DNA of 64,000 nt from Tenacibaculum maritimum NCIMB 2154 (GCF_900119795.1 NZ_LT634361.1:2356001-2420000); one strand, 5' to 3'; positions 29,699 to 39,841 are shown, counted from the stretch's first letter. The notes: generated by a model not told the origin, from the letters alone. Program-made: numbers and translations.

Positions 29699-30424
29699 AT
29701 GAAACACATTACTTTTTTAACCCTTCTTATCATTTCTTTCAGTTGTGTTTCCTCTAAGAAAACTACAACAGAAGAGCGTAATATGAATAATAATATCACT
29801 ACAACAAAAATTATCAGAGGTGAGCTCATTGCCGTTGTAAAAAATCCTAAGAAAATGGATGAAGCCAAACAATTAATTACCAATAGTGGTTTAATTTGGG
29901 ATTCACTTCTTTCTGATCAAGAAGATTTAGCAATTGTGTTGATTAAAGTACCAGTAGAAAAACATGACTTTTGGATAACGCGCTTGATACAGTCAAATAC
30001 TTTTTTAAGTGTTGAATCCAATGCTCCAATGCTCGCTAAAAATATTATCGAAAAAGCTAAAAACACGCTAATCAGCCTTCAAAAGTTACCTTGCTATGGA
30101 AAATGCCCTACTTACAACCTAACTATTTATAACGATGGAAAAGCGGTTTATAATGGTCTTGAAAATGTAGCTATAAAAGGAGAGAAAACATTTCAATTAA
30201 CAACAAAACAGCTTAAAGAACTTACTAAGAAAATTACTCAAAAACCGTTTACTAGTTACCAAGATAGTTATGACAATCCTCGTATTGCTGATTTATCAAC
30301 TACCCTTATTTCACATGGAGGAAAACAAATTCAAGTTCGTTTATGGAACGAGGTTCCTGATGATTTAGTAGCTATTTATGAATATTTAGAAATGATCGCA
30401 TTAGATAAAAAAATGTATGAATAA
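29699..30424 (+). CDS. DUF6438-type lipoprotein
   Basis: The 241-residue product is a lipoprotein (ISFSC lipobox) with an N-terminal domain of unknown type and a C-terminal domain with LQKLPCYGKCPTYNLTIYND, the Cys-x-x-x-Cys-Pro-xYxLTIY pattern I associate with DUF6438, followed by QDSYDNPRIADLSTTLIS. The function of that family is unknown. ATG 29699 gives the lipobox; the frame extends upstream into the mtaB end without support. It overlaps the next gene by 8 bp. Confidence 0.78.
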   Translation: MKHITFLTLLIISFSCVSSKKTTTEERNMNNNITTTKIIRGELIAVVKNPKKMDEAKQLITNSGLIWDSLLSDQEDLAIVLIKVPVEKHDFWITRLIQSNTFLSVESNAPMLAKNIIEKAKNTLISLQKLPCYGKCPTYNLTIYNDGKAVYNGLENVAIKGEKTFQLTTKQLKELTKKITQKPFTSYQDSYDNPRIADLSTTLISHGGKQIQVRLWNEVPDDLVAIYEYLEMIALDKKMYE

Positions 30425-31085
30425 CTCCAATAAAATTCCAGTTTATTGCGTTCCTGGTTTAGCAGCCAATTCAAAAATTTTTGAATTTATTTCTTTACCT
30501 AAAGATACATTTGAAATGTATTATTTAGAATGGCTCATTCCGTTACATATAGAAGAAACTCTCAGTGATTATGCGCTACGCATGTGCGCGCTTATTCAAC
30601 ATGAAAACCCTATTTTGATAGGAGTTTCTTTTGGAGGAATTTTAGTGCAAGAAATGAGTAAACTTATAAAAACTCAAAAAGTCATTATTATTTCTAGCAT
30701 AAAGAATAATCAAGAATTCCCTAAACAATTAAAACTTATAAAATCTACAGGAGCTTATAAATTATTCCCCACTAAAATAGTAGCACATATAGAAGATTAT
30801 GAAAAATATTTTTTGGGTGGTTTTTTAAAAAAGAGAGCTGAAATGTATAAAATTTACCTTTCTGTTAGAGATCCTCTTTATTTACATTGGTCTATTTACA
30901 ATGTGCTACATTGGAATCAGAAAGAATCCTTGCCCAACATCATACATATTCACGGAACAAACGATCATGTTTTCCCTTTAAAATATATTAATAATGCTAT
31001 AGAAATAGAAAAAGGAACCCATGCTATGATTTTAATAAAAGCCAAAAACATTTCTAAAATTATTCAAGAGGCTTTAACTTGTTAA
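30417..31085 (+). CDS. Alpha/beta hydrolase
   Basis: A 222-residue cytosolic protein with the alpha/beta hydrolase layout: an early VPGLAANSKIFEF loop, nucleophile elbow GVSFGG (Ser near residue 76), Asp in HGTNDHVFP and His in EKGTHAMIL. No lid domain is large enough to suggest a substrate. The 8-bp overlap with the DUF6438 gene indicates coupled translation. Confidence 0.88.
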   Translation: MNNSNKIPVYCVPGLAANSKIFEFISLPKDTFEMYYLEWLIPLHIEETLSDYALRMCALIQHENPILIGVSFGGILVQEMSKLIKTQKVIIISSIKNNQEFPKQLKLIKSTGAYKLFPTKIVAHIEDYEKYFLGGFLKKRAEMYKIYLSVRDPLYLHWSIYNVLHWNQKESLPNIIHIHGTNDHVFPLKYINNAIEIEKGTHAMILIKAKNISKIIQEALTC

Positions 31086-31131
31086 TCAAACTTCCTTTTT
31101 TTATTTTTAGTAACTCTAATTTTTTTCTGTT

Positions 31132-32037
31132 ATGAGCAAAACACTTGCACGCCTTTTATCATTAGTCTCTTTTTTAGCAATTGCTTTTTTATTTACGAAT
31201 GCTATGGGTATTTCCAACATTCAACTTATAAAAAATGTTAGCGATAAATATGAAATAAGAGCCGTTAAAATACCTACTTATTTAGAATTAGCTAGTGAAA
31301 GAGTTCCTATAGAGCGAGCAAATATTAAGGAACGTATAGATCGGGAATTACTCGTAAATACCTATTGGCAATCAAATGGATTGCTAATGATAAAACGCTC
31401 TTATAAATATTTTCCTATTATTGAACCTTTATTAGCAAAGTATGGATTGCCAGATGATTTCAAGTATTTATGCGTAGCAGAAAGTGGTTTACAAAACAAC
31501 AGATCTCCTGCTGGTGCCGCTGGCTTCTGGCATTTTTTAAAGCAAACAGGAAGAGAGTACGGTTTGGAAGTTAATAAAAATGTTGACGAACGCTACCATT
31601 TAGAAAAAGCTACCAAAGTAGCTGCGGCATATTTAAAAAGAGCAAAAGAAAAATTTGGTTCTTGGACATTGGCAGCAGCGGCATATAATGCAGGTAGTGG
31701 GCGTATTTCTCAACGTTTAAAAGAACAAAAGGTTAATGATTATTATGATTTATTATTAAATGACGAAACTTCTCGCTATGTTTTTAGAATACTGGCTTTA
31801 AAAGAAATTTTAACCAACCCTGAAAAATATGGCTTTGTTTACGATCAAGAAGACTTGTATCGTCCTACTAAAACCTATACGGTTAAAATTGATACTGCTA
31901 TTACAGATATTGCTTCTTTTGCTAATAAGTTTGGCGTTACATATAAGCAATTAAAATTAGTGAACCCCTGGTTACGAGAAACCAAGTTAAATAATAAATC
32001 GAGAAAAGTATATCAAATTAAAATTCCTATTATATAA
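31132..32037 (+). CDS. Lytic transglycosylase with LysM-like C-terminus (MltD type)
   Basis: This 301-residue secreted or anchored murein hydrolase has an N-terminal hydrophobic segment, a type-1 SLT domain at about 95-215 with the catalytic Glu in LCVAESGLQN, SPAGAAGFWHFLK and AAAAYNAGSGRI, and a C-terminal LysM-like motif (IASFANKFGVTYKQLKLVNPWL). It cleaves peptidoglycan glycan strands with 1,6-anhydro product formation. The fold is intact; one LysM is fewer than in E. coli MltD. Confidence 0.92.
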   Translation: MSKTLARLLSLVSFLAIAFLFTNAMGISNIQLIKNVSDKYEIRAVKIPTYLELASERVPIERANIKERIDRELLVNTYWQSNGLLMIKRSYKYFPIIEPLLAKYGLPDDFKYLCVAESGLQNNRSPAGAAGFWHFLKQTGREYGLEVNKNVDERYHLEKATKVAAAYLKRAKEKFGSWTLAAAAYNAGSGRISQRLKEQKVNDYYDLLLNDETSRYVFRILALKEILTNPEKYGFVYDQEDLYRPTKTYTVKIDTAITDIASFANKFGVTYKQLKLVNPWLRETKLNNKSRKVYQIKIPII

Positions 32038-32161
32038 TAGGATTTTTTTTACCTATTAAAATTTCAAGTTACCTTAAAAGAAAGTAAACCTATCTTTTTT
32101 ATTCCAACCATAAGCATTGAAACGCATCCTTTATTTTAGTTATTTCAACGAATAAATGACA

Positions 32162-32356
32162 TTATACAGTCCGTATAACTCGGCCTACTATACCTGATTC
32201 TAACTGTACCTTTATACCATGTGGATGACTGGGTGATTTTGTTAAAATTTTACCCACAACTCCCCTCGTGAGCTCCCCTGTTCTTTGATGCTGCTTTTGA
32301 ACTATTTGAACCTCTTTTCCTATTTTTATATTTTTTCTATATTTTCCGTCACTCAT
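32162..32356 (-). CDS. ywbE: YwbE-family protein
   Basis: A 64-residue protein with the YwbE pattern: IKIGKEVQIVQKQHQRTGEL, TRGVVGKILTKSPSHPHGIK and ESGIVGRVIR, a small beta-barrel-like fold. The role is unknown; the motif set is highly conserved across Firmicutes and Bacteroidota. Confidence 0.9.
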   Translation of the reverse strand: MSDGKYRKNIKIGKEVQIVQKQHQRTGELTRGVVGKILTKSPSHPHGIKVQLESGIVGRVIRTV

Positions 32357-32423
32357 TTTATACTCTTTTGCTTGGTATTAGGCTACAAGGAAAAAAAATT
32401 CACTAACCTAAGTTATAAAAAAT

Positions 32424-32456
32424 AAGAAAGCCCATCAAAATTTGATAGGCTTTTCT
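32424..32456 (-). terminator. Terminator after csp
   Basis: GCCTATCAAA/TTTGATGGGC stem (one mismatch) followed on the minus strand by a T-rich tail, 29 bp after the csp stop. Confidence 0.75.
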
Positions 32457-32484
32457 CATTAAAAAATTAAATAGTAATATTATA

Positions 32485-32676
32485 TTATAATACTCTTACG
32501 TTTACCGCGTTTAATCCTTTTTTTCCTTCTTGTAAATCAAATTCAACTGCATCGTTCTCACGAACCTCATCTACTAAACCTGACACGTGTACAAAATGTT
32601 CTTTGTTTGTTCCTTCTTCTGTTATAAATCCGAATCCTTTTGATTCATTGAAGAATTTTACTGTACCTTTATTCAT
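32485..32676 (-). CDS. Cold-shock domain protein (CspA family)
   Basis: The 63-residue single-stranded nucleic-acid chaperone has RNP1 KGFGFI and RNP2 EHFVHVS, starting MNKGTVKFFNESKGFGFI. The closing GLNAVNVRVL is family-typical. A 247-bp spacer separates it from folE; the minus-strand TACCTTCG about 55 bp upstream of the ATG is one base off the -7 consensus. Confidence 0.96.
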   Translation of the reverse strand: MNKGTVKFFNESKGFGFITEEGTNKEHFVHVSGLVDEVRENDAVEFDLQEGKKGLNAVNVRVL

Positions 32677-32862
32677 TATAAAAAATTATGTGCTGCCAAT
32701 TTAATTATTAACAACGTTTATTGCTGCGAAGGTAACCTATTTTTTCTTAGTATTCCGTAATTTATTAGCTTTCTTTTATATATATGTTTATGGTTCCTTT
32801 AAACAGAAACAAAAGTTTTCTTATTTCTAATAAATAAAAAGAAAACAAACAAGTTTATACTA

Positions 32863-32897
32863 AAAACGTCTATTTACAATTGCAAATAGACGTTTTT
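32863..32897 (-). terminator. Terminator after folE
   Basis: Perfect 14-bp arms AAAAACGTCTATTT and AAATAGACGTTTTT (32863-32876, 32884-32897) with a 7-nt loop, 27 bp past the folE stop. Confidence 0.9.
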
Positions 32898-32923
32898 CAA
32901 GCTTTTCAGAAAATATTTTTTTA

Positions 32924-33616
32924 TTAATTGAATTCTGTATTCATTTTTAAGTAATCTAAAAACTCTCTTTTAGTTTCCTTGTCTTTAAATTTACCTCCAA
33001 ATTCAGCAGTTACCGTACTACTTTCAATATCTTTGATTCCTCTTGAATTAACACATAAATGCTTTGCGTCTATAACACAAGCAACATCTTCTGTACCTAA
33101 TGCTTCTTGCATAGCTTGTACTACTTGCATGGTTAATCGTTCTTGCACCTGAGGTCTTTTAGAAAAGTACTCTACAATTCTATTCATTTTTGACAATCCT
33201 ATTACTTTTCCATTAGAAATATAAGCTACGTGAGCTCTTCCTACAATAGGTAATAAATGGTGTTCACACGTGGAGTAAACTACAATATTTTTCTCCACTA
33301 ACATTTCTCCATAATTATAGTTATTGTCAAAAGTAGATGCTTTAGGCTTGTTTTCAGGATTCAATCCCATAAAAATTTCATTAACAAAAGCCTTTGCAAC
33401 TCTTCTTGGAGTTCCTTTCATGCTATCATCTGTTAAATCCATACCAAGCGTTTCTAAAATATCTTTTACAGATTCTTGGATTTTTTCTATCTTTTCCGAG
33501 TCAGAAATATCAAAAGCATCAGGTCGTAAAGGCGTTTTAGCCGATGTACTCACATGGTTCTCTCCTATTTCGTCTATTCTTTCGTCATTCATTTTGTTGT
33601 TGTTCACTTCAAACAT
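32924..33616 (-). CDS. folE: GTP cyclohydrolase I
   Basis: The enzyme converts GTP to dihydroneopterin triphosphate, first step of folate/pterin synthesis. It has TPRRVAKAFVNEIFMG, the zinc ligands in CEHHLLPIVGRAHVAY (Cys and two His) and the second Cys region DVACVIDAKHLCVNSRG. The N-terminal 45 residues are a low-complexity extension. The longest frame begins with TTG at 33640; ATG 33616 is preferred and ATG 33592 is also possible. It lies 45 bp after hisS. Confidence 0.95.
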   Translation of the reverse strand: MFEVNNNKMNDERIDEIGENHVSTSAKTPLRPDAFDISDSEKIEKIQESVKDILETLGMDLTDDSMKGTPRRVAKAFVNEIFMGLNPENKPKASTFDNNYNYGEMLVEKNIVVYSTCEHHLLPIVGRAHVAYISNGKVIGLSKMNRIVEYFSKRPQVQERLTMQVVQAMQEALGTEDVACVIDAKHLCVNSRGIKDIESSTVTAEFGGKFKDKETKREFLDYLKMNTEFN

Positions 33617-33661
33617 TTCTTTCTTATTATTAAGGCACAAATTTACAACATTGTTATTAAT

Positions 33662-35026
33662 TTACTGCACTATATTTATCAATTCGCTTAAGGAACAAGT
33701 TGTTTGCTCTCCTTTTAGCATATTTTTAAGTGTATAAACTTCGTTTTCTATTTTAGATACAACAAATTCAATTTCTCTATTAGTTACATATTTCCATTGT
33801 TTTTTTTGTTGTTTATTACTCGTTCCTACATCAGGATATAATTCACTTTTAATCCCCTTTGCTCTTAATTCTTTTATTGCTTTTAACTGTGGCATATTCA
33901 TTTCTGAATCAAAATTCAAAAACAATACTTTGGGCTTTGGTAATTTCACAGCGTTAAACAAATCTAATTCTTCCAGTACTAAATAAATACGATCCAGTCC
34001 GAAAGAAATTCCAACCCCACTAACATCTTTCAACCCAAAAATTCCTGTCAAATCATCATAGCGTCCACCACCACCAATAGATCCCATTTTTACTTCTTTA
34101 GGTGCCGCTACTTCATAAATAGCTCCTGTATAATAATTTAATCCTCTTGCTAAAGTTACCTCTACTTCTAAAGAAGCAGAAGTCAACCCTAATGTTGCAA
34201 TTGAATTTATTACAAACTCTAATTCAGCCACTCCTTTCAGCCCTTCTTCAGAGTTTGCTAACATTTCTTTTAAAGAAGCTAGCTTGTTCCAATTAGATCC
34301 AGAAAAATGGAATAGCGGACTTACTTTTTCTATAGCTTCTGGGGCTATCCCCTTAGCCAACATTTCATTTACTACACCTTCTTCTCCTATTTTATCTAAC
34401 TTATCTAAAGCTACTGTAAAATCTATAAGTTTGTCTTTTGCTCCAATAACTTCTGAAATACCCGATAGTATTTTTCTGTTATTAATTTTGATAGTCGTTC
34501 CTGTCAAACCTAACTTACTAAAAACGGCATCATATAATTGTACAAACTCTACTTCTTGCAATAATGATTTGCTACCTACCACATCTGCATCACATTGGTA
34601 AAACTCTCTAAAGCGTCCTTTTTGCGGACGATCAGCTCTCCAAACAGGTTGTATTTGATAACGCTTAAAAGGAAAAGAAATTTCATTTTGATGTTGTACT
34701 ACATACCTAGCAAAAGGCACTGTTAAGTCATAACGCAATGCTTTTTCTGAAATTTTAGAAATAATTTTTGTACTTTCCTTTGCTTTCAAAAGGCTTTCAT
34801 CTACTTTTTTTAAATAATCTCCAGAATTTAAAATTTTAAAAATTAACCGATCACCTTCTTCTCCATATTTTCCCATTAATGTAGCGGAATTTTCAAAACT
34901 CGGTGTTTCTATAGGTTGAAATCCAAAAGTTTCAAAAGCACTTCGAATCGTATTAAATATATAATTGCGTTTTGCTACTTCTGTTGATGAAAAATCTCTT
35001 GTTCCTTTTGGGATACTTGGTTTCAT
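33662..35026 (-). CDS. hisS: Histidyl-tRNA synthetase
   Basis: A 454-residue class II synthetase: MKPSIPKGTRDFSS start, motif 1 near ETPSFENSATLMGKYGEEGD, motif 2 FREFYQCDADVVG, HisA motif ARGLNYYTGAIYE, motif 3 GGGGRYDDLTGIFG with GISFGLDRI, and a C-terminal anticodon-binding domain (KVLFLNFD, ELYPDVGTSNKQQKKQWKYV). Complete. Confidence 0.98.
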   Translation of the reverse strand: MKPSIPKGTRDFSSTEVAKRNYIFNTIRSAFETFGFQPIETPSFENSATLMGKYGEEGDRLIFKILNSGDYLKKVDESLLKAKESTKIISKISEKALRYDLTVPFARYVVQHQNEISFPFKRYQIQPVWRADRPQKGRFREFYQCDADVVGSKSLLQEVEFVQLYDAVFSKLGLTGTTIKINNRKILSGISEVIGAKDKLIDFTVALDKLDKIGEEGVVNEMLAKGIAPEAIEKVSPLFHFSGSNWNKLASLKEMLANSEEGLKGVAELEFVINSIATLGLTSASLEVEVTLARGLNYYTGAIYEVAAPKEVKMGSIGGGGRYDDLTGIFGLKDVSGVGISFGLDRIYLVLEELDLFNAVKLPKPKVLFLNFDSEMNMPQLKAIKELRAKGIKSELYPDVGTSNKQQKKQWKYVTNREIEFVVSKIENEVYTLKNMLKGEQTTCSLSELINIVQ

Positions 35027-35143
35027 AATACTGTTTGTGTTTCATCTCTTTAAATAGCTTGTATGCTTTTTATGGCACACCAATTCCATTTAAAGAAAAA
35101 ATTCTACTTAAGCAGGCAAATATCAACATTTTTGATGTAAATA

Positions 35144-36082
35144 TTATCTAGAAAATACTCTTTTATTTTTTTGCTTTAATCTATAAATAGCGGCATTTAA
35201 CTCAAAGCCTAATAAGAGTATGATTGCATTTAACCATACAAATAGCATCAATATTAATAATGTTCCTATAGAACCATATAATTGGTTATAGGTAGCAAAC
35301 TTTAATACATAAATACCAAATAAGTAAAAGGTAAATAATGACAATACTGCTGTTAGAATAGCTCCTGGCGAAAAAAACTTTACATCTTTTCCTTGTTTTG
35401 TTCCATATCTAAATAACATGGATACGATGGTAAAGTTCATTAATAAAAACAAAAAACCTCTTCCCCAATAAAATAAATTCAAATCGCCAGTATTGAGCCA
35501 CCCGTGCTCGTCTATTTTTGCTAGCGCTATTTGATAAAAAATAACCAATGCTACAGTTACTACTAAGAACAATGCCATTAGTAAAGAAACCGCCAACGAT
35601 ATAAAATAGGCTTTAAAAACATTTCTAAATTCTTTGACATGGTACGAATATTCAAAACCTCCAAAAATAGCATTCACGCCATTAGTCATTAAAAAAATAG
35701 ACGCTAAAAATCCGAAGGATAATAACCCTCCATATTGATTATTAATAATATCATTTAATACTGAATCTACTGCTGAAAAGGTTTTTGGGGGTAATATTTC
35801 TGAAATGAAAGTAATTAAGCCTTCTTGAAATCCTGCTATTGGAATGTACGGTATTAAGGTTAATACAAATAACATAAATGGAAAAATTGCCATAAAAAAG
35901 CTGTATGCAATTCCTCCAGCTCTTGTTGTTAATGCTCCTTTTACAATGCCTAAAATGTACATTTCTATGACATCGTATAAAGACATTCCTTCCAATCCTG
36001 GAATTTTTATTTTTTTCCCTATTTTCATAAACCAGCTTAATACTGGCACTTTAGCTAAGTTATCTTCTATTCTCTTTGTCAT
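35144..36082 (-). CDS. YihY/virulence factor BrkB family membrane protein
   Basis: A 312-residue protein with six membrane segments and YihY hallmarks: TRAGGIAYSFFMAIFPFMLF near residue 60, GGFEYSYHVKEFRN in the middle and LILMLFVWLNAIILLLGFEL near the C-terminus. It was once misannotated as RNase BN; the actual role is unknown. ATG 36082 is preferred over the TTG at 36097. Confidence 0.93.
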   Translation of the reverse strand: MTKRIEDNLAKVPVLSWFMKIGKKIKIPGLEGMSLYDVIEMYILGIVKGALTTRAGGIAYSFFMAIFPFMLFVLTLIPYIPIAGFQEGLITFISEILPPKTFSAVDSVLNDIINNQYGGLLSFGFLASIFLMTNGVNAIFGGFEYSYHVKEFRNVFKAYFISLAVSLLMALFLVVTVALVIFYQIALAKIDEHGWLNTGDLNLFYWGRGFLFLLMNFTIVSMLFRYGTKQGKDVKFFSPGAILTAVLSLFTFYLFGIYVLKFATYNQLYGSIGTLLILMLFVWLNAIILLLGFELNAAIYRLKQKNKRVFSR

Positions 36083-36162
36083 TTTTTTTATATTCAAGAT
36101 ACTCTTTTATCAATGAACGCAATCATGTAAAGCATCTTTTAGACTTCTAAGGAACGTTTTTT

Positions 36163-36735
36163 CTACAAATTTACTACAATTTTATATCTATCTAACAAAC
36201 CTATCAATCCTTCTTTTGAAAACTTGGCTCCTTTTAAAAAGTTTTTTTCTGGATCAATACTATAATTCATGGCTGTTTTAAAATCCGCTTTTTCGATATT
36301 TGTTTGGTAAAATACCGCTTTCTCTAACGTAGTATTATCAAAAACGGCATTTACTAAATTAGTTTCTGTAAAATCTACAGCCTGTAAATTACAGTTTATA
36401 AACTTTGTATGGGGTATTTTTAATTGGTAAAAGGAGGCATAGTTAAGCGCGCAGTTTTTAAAACTAAATTGCAATAAAAAAGGATCGCATTTATCAAACT
36501 TCACCCCTATCATTTTACAATTGATAAAAGCAACATCTTTAAAAGCTGTGTGATGTATTATGGTATTGCTAAAATTACAATTTATAAATTCACATGTTAT
36601 AAACTGAATATTAGATGCATGTATATTTTCAAAATTACAACACTCAAAGGAACAGTTGTCATAAGTTCCTTTTTCGATTTTTGTTTTGGTAAAATCTATT
36701 TTTGTAAATGATGTATCATCAAAATAAGCTTCCAT
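36163..36735 (-). CDS. Pentapeptide-repeat protein
   Basis: The 190-residue protein consists almost wholly of A(D/N)LxX-type pentapeptides (for example CNFSNTIIHHTAFKDVAF, CNLQAVDFTETNLVNAVF, TLEKAVFYQTNIEKADF), predicting a right-handed quadrilateral beta-helix. It has no signal peptide. Qnr-type gyrase protection is known in this superfamily but requires two features not visible here, so no function is claimed. Confidence 0.85.
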   Translation of the reverse strand: MEAYFDDTSFTKIDFTKTKIEKGTYDNCSFECCNFENIHASNIQFITCEFINCNFSNTIIHHTAFKDVAFINCKMIGVKFDKCDPFLLQFSFKNCALNYASFYQLKIPHTKFINCNLQAVDFTETNLVNAVFDNTTLEKAVFYQTNIEKADFKTAMNYSIDPEKNFLKGAKFSKEGLIGLLDRYKIVVNL

Positions 36736-36769
36736 AGTAAAATAATAAGGGGCAAAATTATCGGTTCTC

Positions 36770-38875
36770 TTATTGCAATCCTCTAGCTTTTAACATAGGA
36801 GTTGTTTGCGGATTTCTACCTGCAAAAATTTTATACATTTCAGCATAATCCATTGTGTTTCCTTTGGAAAGGATTTCTTCTCTAAATTTTTGTCCGTTTT
36901 TACGCGTTAATAAACCATTATTTTTAAACCAATCGTAAGCATCATGACTCAACATTTCTGTCCATAAATACGAATAATACCCTGCTGCATATCCTCCGCT
37001 AAAAATATGCGCAAAGTAAGTGGAACGATACCTTGGAGGTACTTCGTTTATTTTTAGGTTCATTTTTTGCAATGCTGTTTCTTCAAACTTATCGATATCT
37101 GTTATTTTAGTAGCTACTGAAACTGTATGCCATTGCATATCTAAATTAGATGAACAAAGGTTTTCTATGATAGCGTAACCTTGATTAAAAGTTCCTGCTT
37201 CTTTTATTTTTTTCAATAAGCTATCAGGAATCACTTCTCCTGTTTTATAATGCAATGCATAATTATGCAGCACTTCTGGATGCATTGCCCAATTTTCATT
37301 AAATTGAGAAGGAAATTCTACAAAATCTCTTGCTGTGCTAGTTCCTGAAATAGAAGCATATTTTTGATTTCCAAACAATCCGTGCAAGGCATGTCCAAAC
37401 TCATGAAACATGGTTGCTACTTCATCAAAACTAATTAATGCAGGGGCTCCTTTAGCTGGTTTAGAAGAGTTACATACATTATATATCACAGGTTTTTGCT
37501 TGCGCAATTTAGATTGCTTTACCAATGCATCCATCCAAGCACCTCCTCGTTTACTATCTCTTGCAAAAAAATCTCCATAAAACAATCCTAACTGATCTCC
37601 ATTTTCTTCAAACAACTCATATACCATAACATCTGGATGATAGGTGGGAATATCTGTACGTTTTTTAAAGGTAATTCCGTACAACTTATTTGCTGCATAA
37701 AATACTCCTTTTTCTAAAACTGTTGTTACTTCAAAATATGGTTTTACTTCTTCTTCATTTAAATTATACTTTGATTTTCGAACCTTTTCGGCATAATGAT
37801 TCCAATCATATGGTGTTAGCTTAAAGTTTTTTCCATTTTTATGAATTTCTTCTTGAATTTCTTTTACTTCTGATGCTACTTTATTTAAAGAACCTGGTAT
37901 TAAGTTTTTCAACATTTCAAAAACCTTTTCAGGTGTTGTTGCCATAGTGCCTTGTAAACTCCAAGCTGCATAATTGTCAAATCCTAAAATTTGCGCTTTC
38001 TTAGCCCTCAATAGCACCATTTTCTTTACAAGTTCACGAGTATCATATACTCCTGTATCGGTTCTATGAATAGATTTTTCAAATAGTTGCTTGCGTAATG
38101 TTCTATTTTCTAATGACTGCAATATGGGTTGCTGCGTCGTATTTATCAATTGAATTTCATAAGCATCTTCTTTTTTCAACGCGGCTATCTTTTCTTCAGA
38201 AATTCCTTTTAAAGCTTCTTTGCTCAATACTTTAATTCCTCCTTTTTTACTTGCTTCTAATAATTTTTTTCCAAAATCATTAGACAAGCTAGCTAACTGC
38301 GAATTGATTTCTTTTAATGCTTCTTTTTGGTTTTCAGCTAAATTAGCTCCTGCTTTTACAAACTTTTTATAATATTCTTTTACTAAATGTGCCGATTCTT
38401 TGTCTAATTGCAACGTTGCAAGTTGTTCGTAAACCTCTTTAACTTTTTTGAACAGAGCGGTATTCAAATAAATATTATCTGAATGTTTGGATAATTTTGG
38501 CGCTAATTCTTTTTGATTTGCTTTTATCGTATCATTGGTATGAGCACTTGCTATTACTGAAAAAACCGATTGTACATTGTCTAAAGTTTTACTACTTTCT
38601 TCTAAAGCTAATATGGTATTTTCAAAAGTTGGTTGATCTTTATTCTCTATAATTTGAGTAATTTTTTCATTTTGAAATTTCATTCCCTCTAAAATCGCGG
38701 GCATAAAATGCTCATTTTTTATTTTTGAAAAATCAGGTGCTCCATAAGCAAGCTTACTTTTTACTAACAACGGATTTTCTATTGTATTTGCTACCATTTC
38801 TTTTTTTACTTCTTTGGTATTATTACAGGCTATTGCAACCAACAAAATTCCTGCTACTACTATGTTTTTTTTCAT
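36770..38875 (-). CDS. M3-family metallopeptidase lipoprotein (Dcp-like)
   Basis: The 701-residue peptidyl-dipeptidase-like enzyme has a lipobox (AIAC, residue 17) that places it in the periplasm or at the outer membrane, and the zinc motif MFHEFGHALHGLF (HExxH) near residue 490 with the downstream Glu region. NENWAMHPEVL and GGYAAGYYSYLWTEML are Dcp/OpdA family blocks. Full length. Confidence 0.95.
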   Translation of the reverse strand: MKKNIVVAGILLVAIACNNTKEVKKEMVANTIENPLLVKSKLAYGAPDFSKIKNEHFMPAILEGMKFQNEKITQIIENKDQPTFENTILALEESSKTLDNVQSVFSVIASAHTNDTIKANQKELAPKLSKHSDNIYLNTALFKKVKEVYEQLATLQLDKESAHLVKEYYKKFVKAGANLAENQKEALKEINSQLASLSNDFGKKLLEASKKGGIKVLSKEALKGISEEKIAALKKEDAYEIQLINTTQQPILQSLENRTLRKQLFEKSIHRTDTGVYDTRELVKKMVLLRAKKAQILGFDNYAAWSLQGTMATTPEKVFEMLKNLIPGSLNKVASEVKEIQEEIHKNGKNFKLTPYDWNHYAEKVRKSKYNLNEEEVKPYFEVTTVLEKGVFYAANKLYGITFKKRTDIPTYHPDVMVYELFEENGDQLGLFYGDFFARDSKRGGAWMDALVKQSKLRKQKPVIYNVCNSSKPAKGAPALISFDEVATMFHEFGHALHGLFGNQKYASISGTSTARDFVEFPSQFNENWAMHPEVLHNYALHYKTGEVIPDSLLKKIKEAGTFNQGYAIIENLCSSNLDMQWHTVSVATKITDIDKFEETALQKMNLKINEVPPRYRSTYFAHIFSGGYAAGYYSYLWTEMLSHDAYDWFKNNGLLTRKNGQKFREEILSKGNTMDYAEMYKIFAGRNPQTTPMLKARGLQ

Positions 38876-38932
38876 CTGTATCTAAATTATGTATCCTTCT
38901 TAAAAGTTTTGCTAAGCCACTATATATTCATG

Positions 38933-39793
38933 TTATTCTACTGCTTTTAAACTTAAGTCTAAATTATGAACAGAATGCGTTAAGGCTCCTGATGAAATAA
39001 AATCTACGCCACATTCAGCATATTTACGAATTGTTTTTTCATTGATTCCTCCGGAAGATTCTGTCAAACAAGCATCTCCTATTAAAGCCACTGCTTTTTT
39101 AGTATCCTCATAATTAAAATTATCTATTAAAATTCTATACACTCCGTCATTTAATAAAATTTCTTTGATTTCTTCTAAGCTTCTTGCTTCTACAATAATT
39201 TTAATATCTAATTTTTTTGCTGCTAAATATTTTTTTGTTTTGGTGATTGCAGCTGTTATCCCCCCCGCAAAATCAATATGATTATCCTTAATCATTACCA
39301 TATCATATAAAGCAAACCTATGATTTTCTCCTCCTCCTATTTTTACGGCCCATTTTTCTAGAGCTCGAATTCCAGGCGTTGTTTTACGGGTATCTAGTAC
39401 TTTTGTTTGGGTACCTTTTAAAAGGTTTGCAAAGAAATTTGTTTTTGTTGCAATAGCACTCATGCGTTGCATGGCATTCAACACTAAACGTTCTGCTTGT
39501 AAAATAGACTGTGATTTTCCGGAAACATAAAAAACAACATCTCCATAAGCTACTTTTTCTCCATCATGTATGAAGGTTTCTACCTTTAAAGTCGGATCTA
39601 CATATGCAAAAACCATTTTAGCAAACTCAACACCTGCTATAATTCCTTCATCCTTTACTAACAATTTTGCTTTTCCTTCTGCTGTTTCAGGAATACAAGA
39701 TAATGAAGTGTGGTCTCCTTCTCCAATATCTTCTCGTATTGCATTTGCTATTATTAACGCTAATTCTTTATTAAATTGCTCTTTTGATATCAT
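38933..39793 (-). CDS. nadC: Nicotinate-nucleotide pyrophosphorylase (carboxylating)
   Basis: Quinolinate phosphoribosyltransferase of de novo NAD synthesis, 286 residues. Visible motifs: EDIGEGDHTSLSCIPE near the N-terminus, RLVLNAMQRMSAIATKT, VLDTRKTTPGIRALEKWAVK, GGGENHRFALYDMVMIKDNH and the C-terminal ESSGGINEKTIRKYAECGVD. ATG at 39793 is chosen; the frame extends 14 codons into the rlmH promoter. Confidence 0.96.
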   Translation of the reverse strand: MISKEQFNKELALIIANAIREDIGEGDHTSLSCIPETAEGKAKLLVKDEGIIAGVEFAKMVFAYVDPTLKVETFIHDGEKVAYGDVVFYVSGKSQSILQAERLVLNAMQRMSAIATKTNFFANLLKGTQTKVLDTRKTTPGIRALEKWAVKIGGGENHRFALYDMVMIKDNHIDFAGGITAAITKTKKYLAAKKLDIKIIVEARSLEEIKEILLNDGVYRILIDNFNYEDTKKAVALIGDACLTESSGGINEKTIRKYAECGVDFISSGALTHSVHNLDLSLKAVE

Positions 39794-39841
39794 ATTTTTT
39801 GTATTCTGATGTAAAAGTACTAATTCGTAACTCATAATTCA

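Noticed and set aside
32035-32058. Hairpin at the end of the transglycosylase gene
   Set aside because: TAATAGG/CCTATTA with the T run inside the loop does not fit a terminator.
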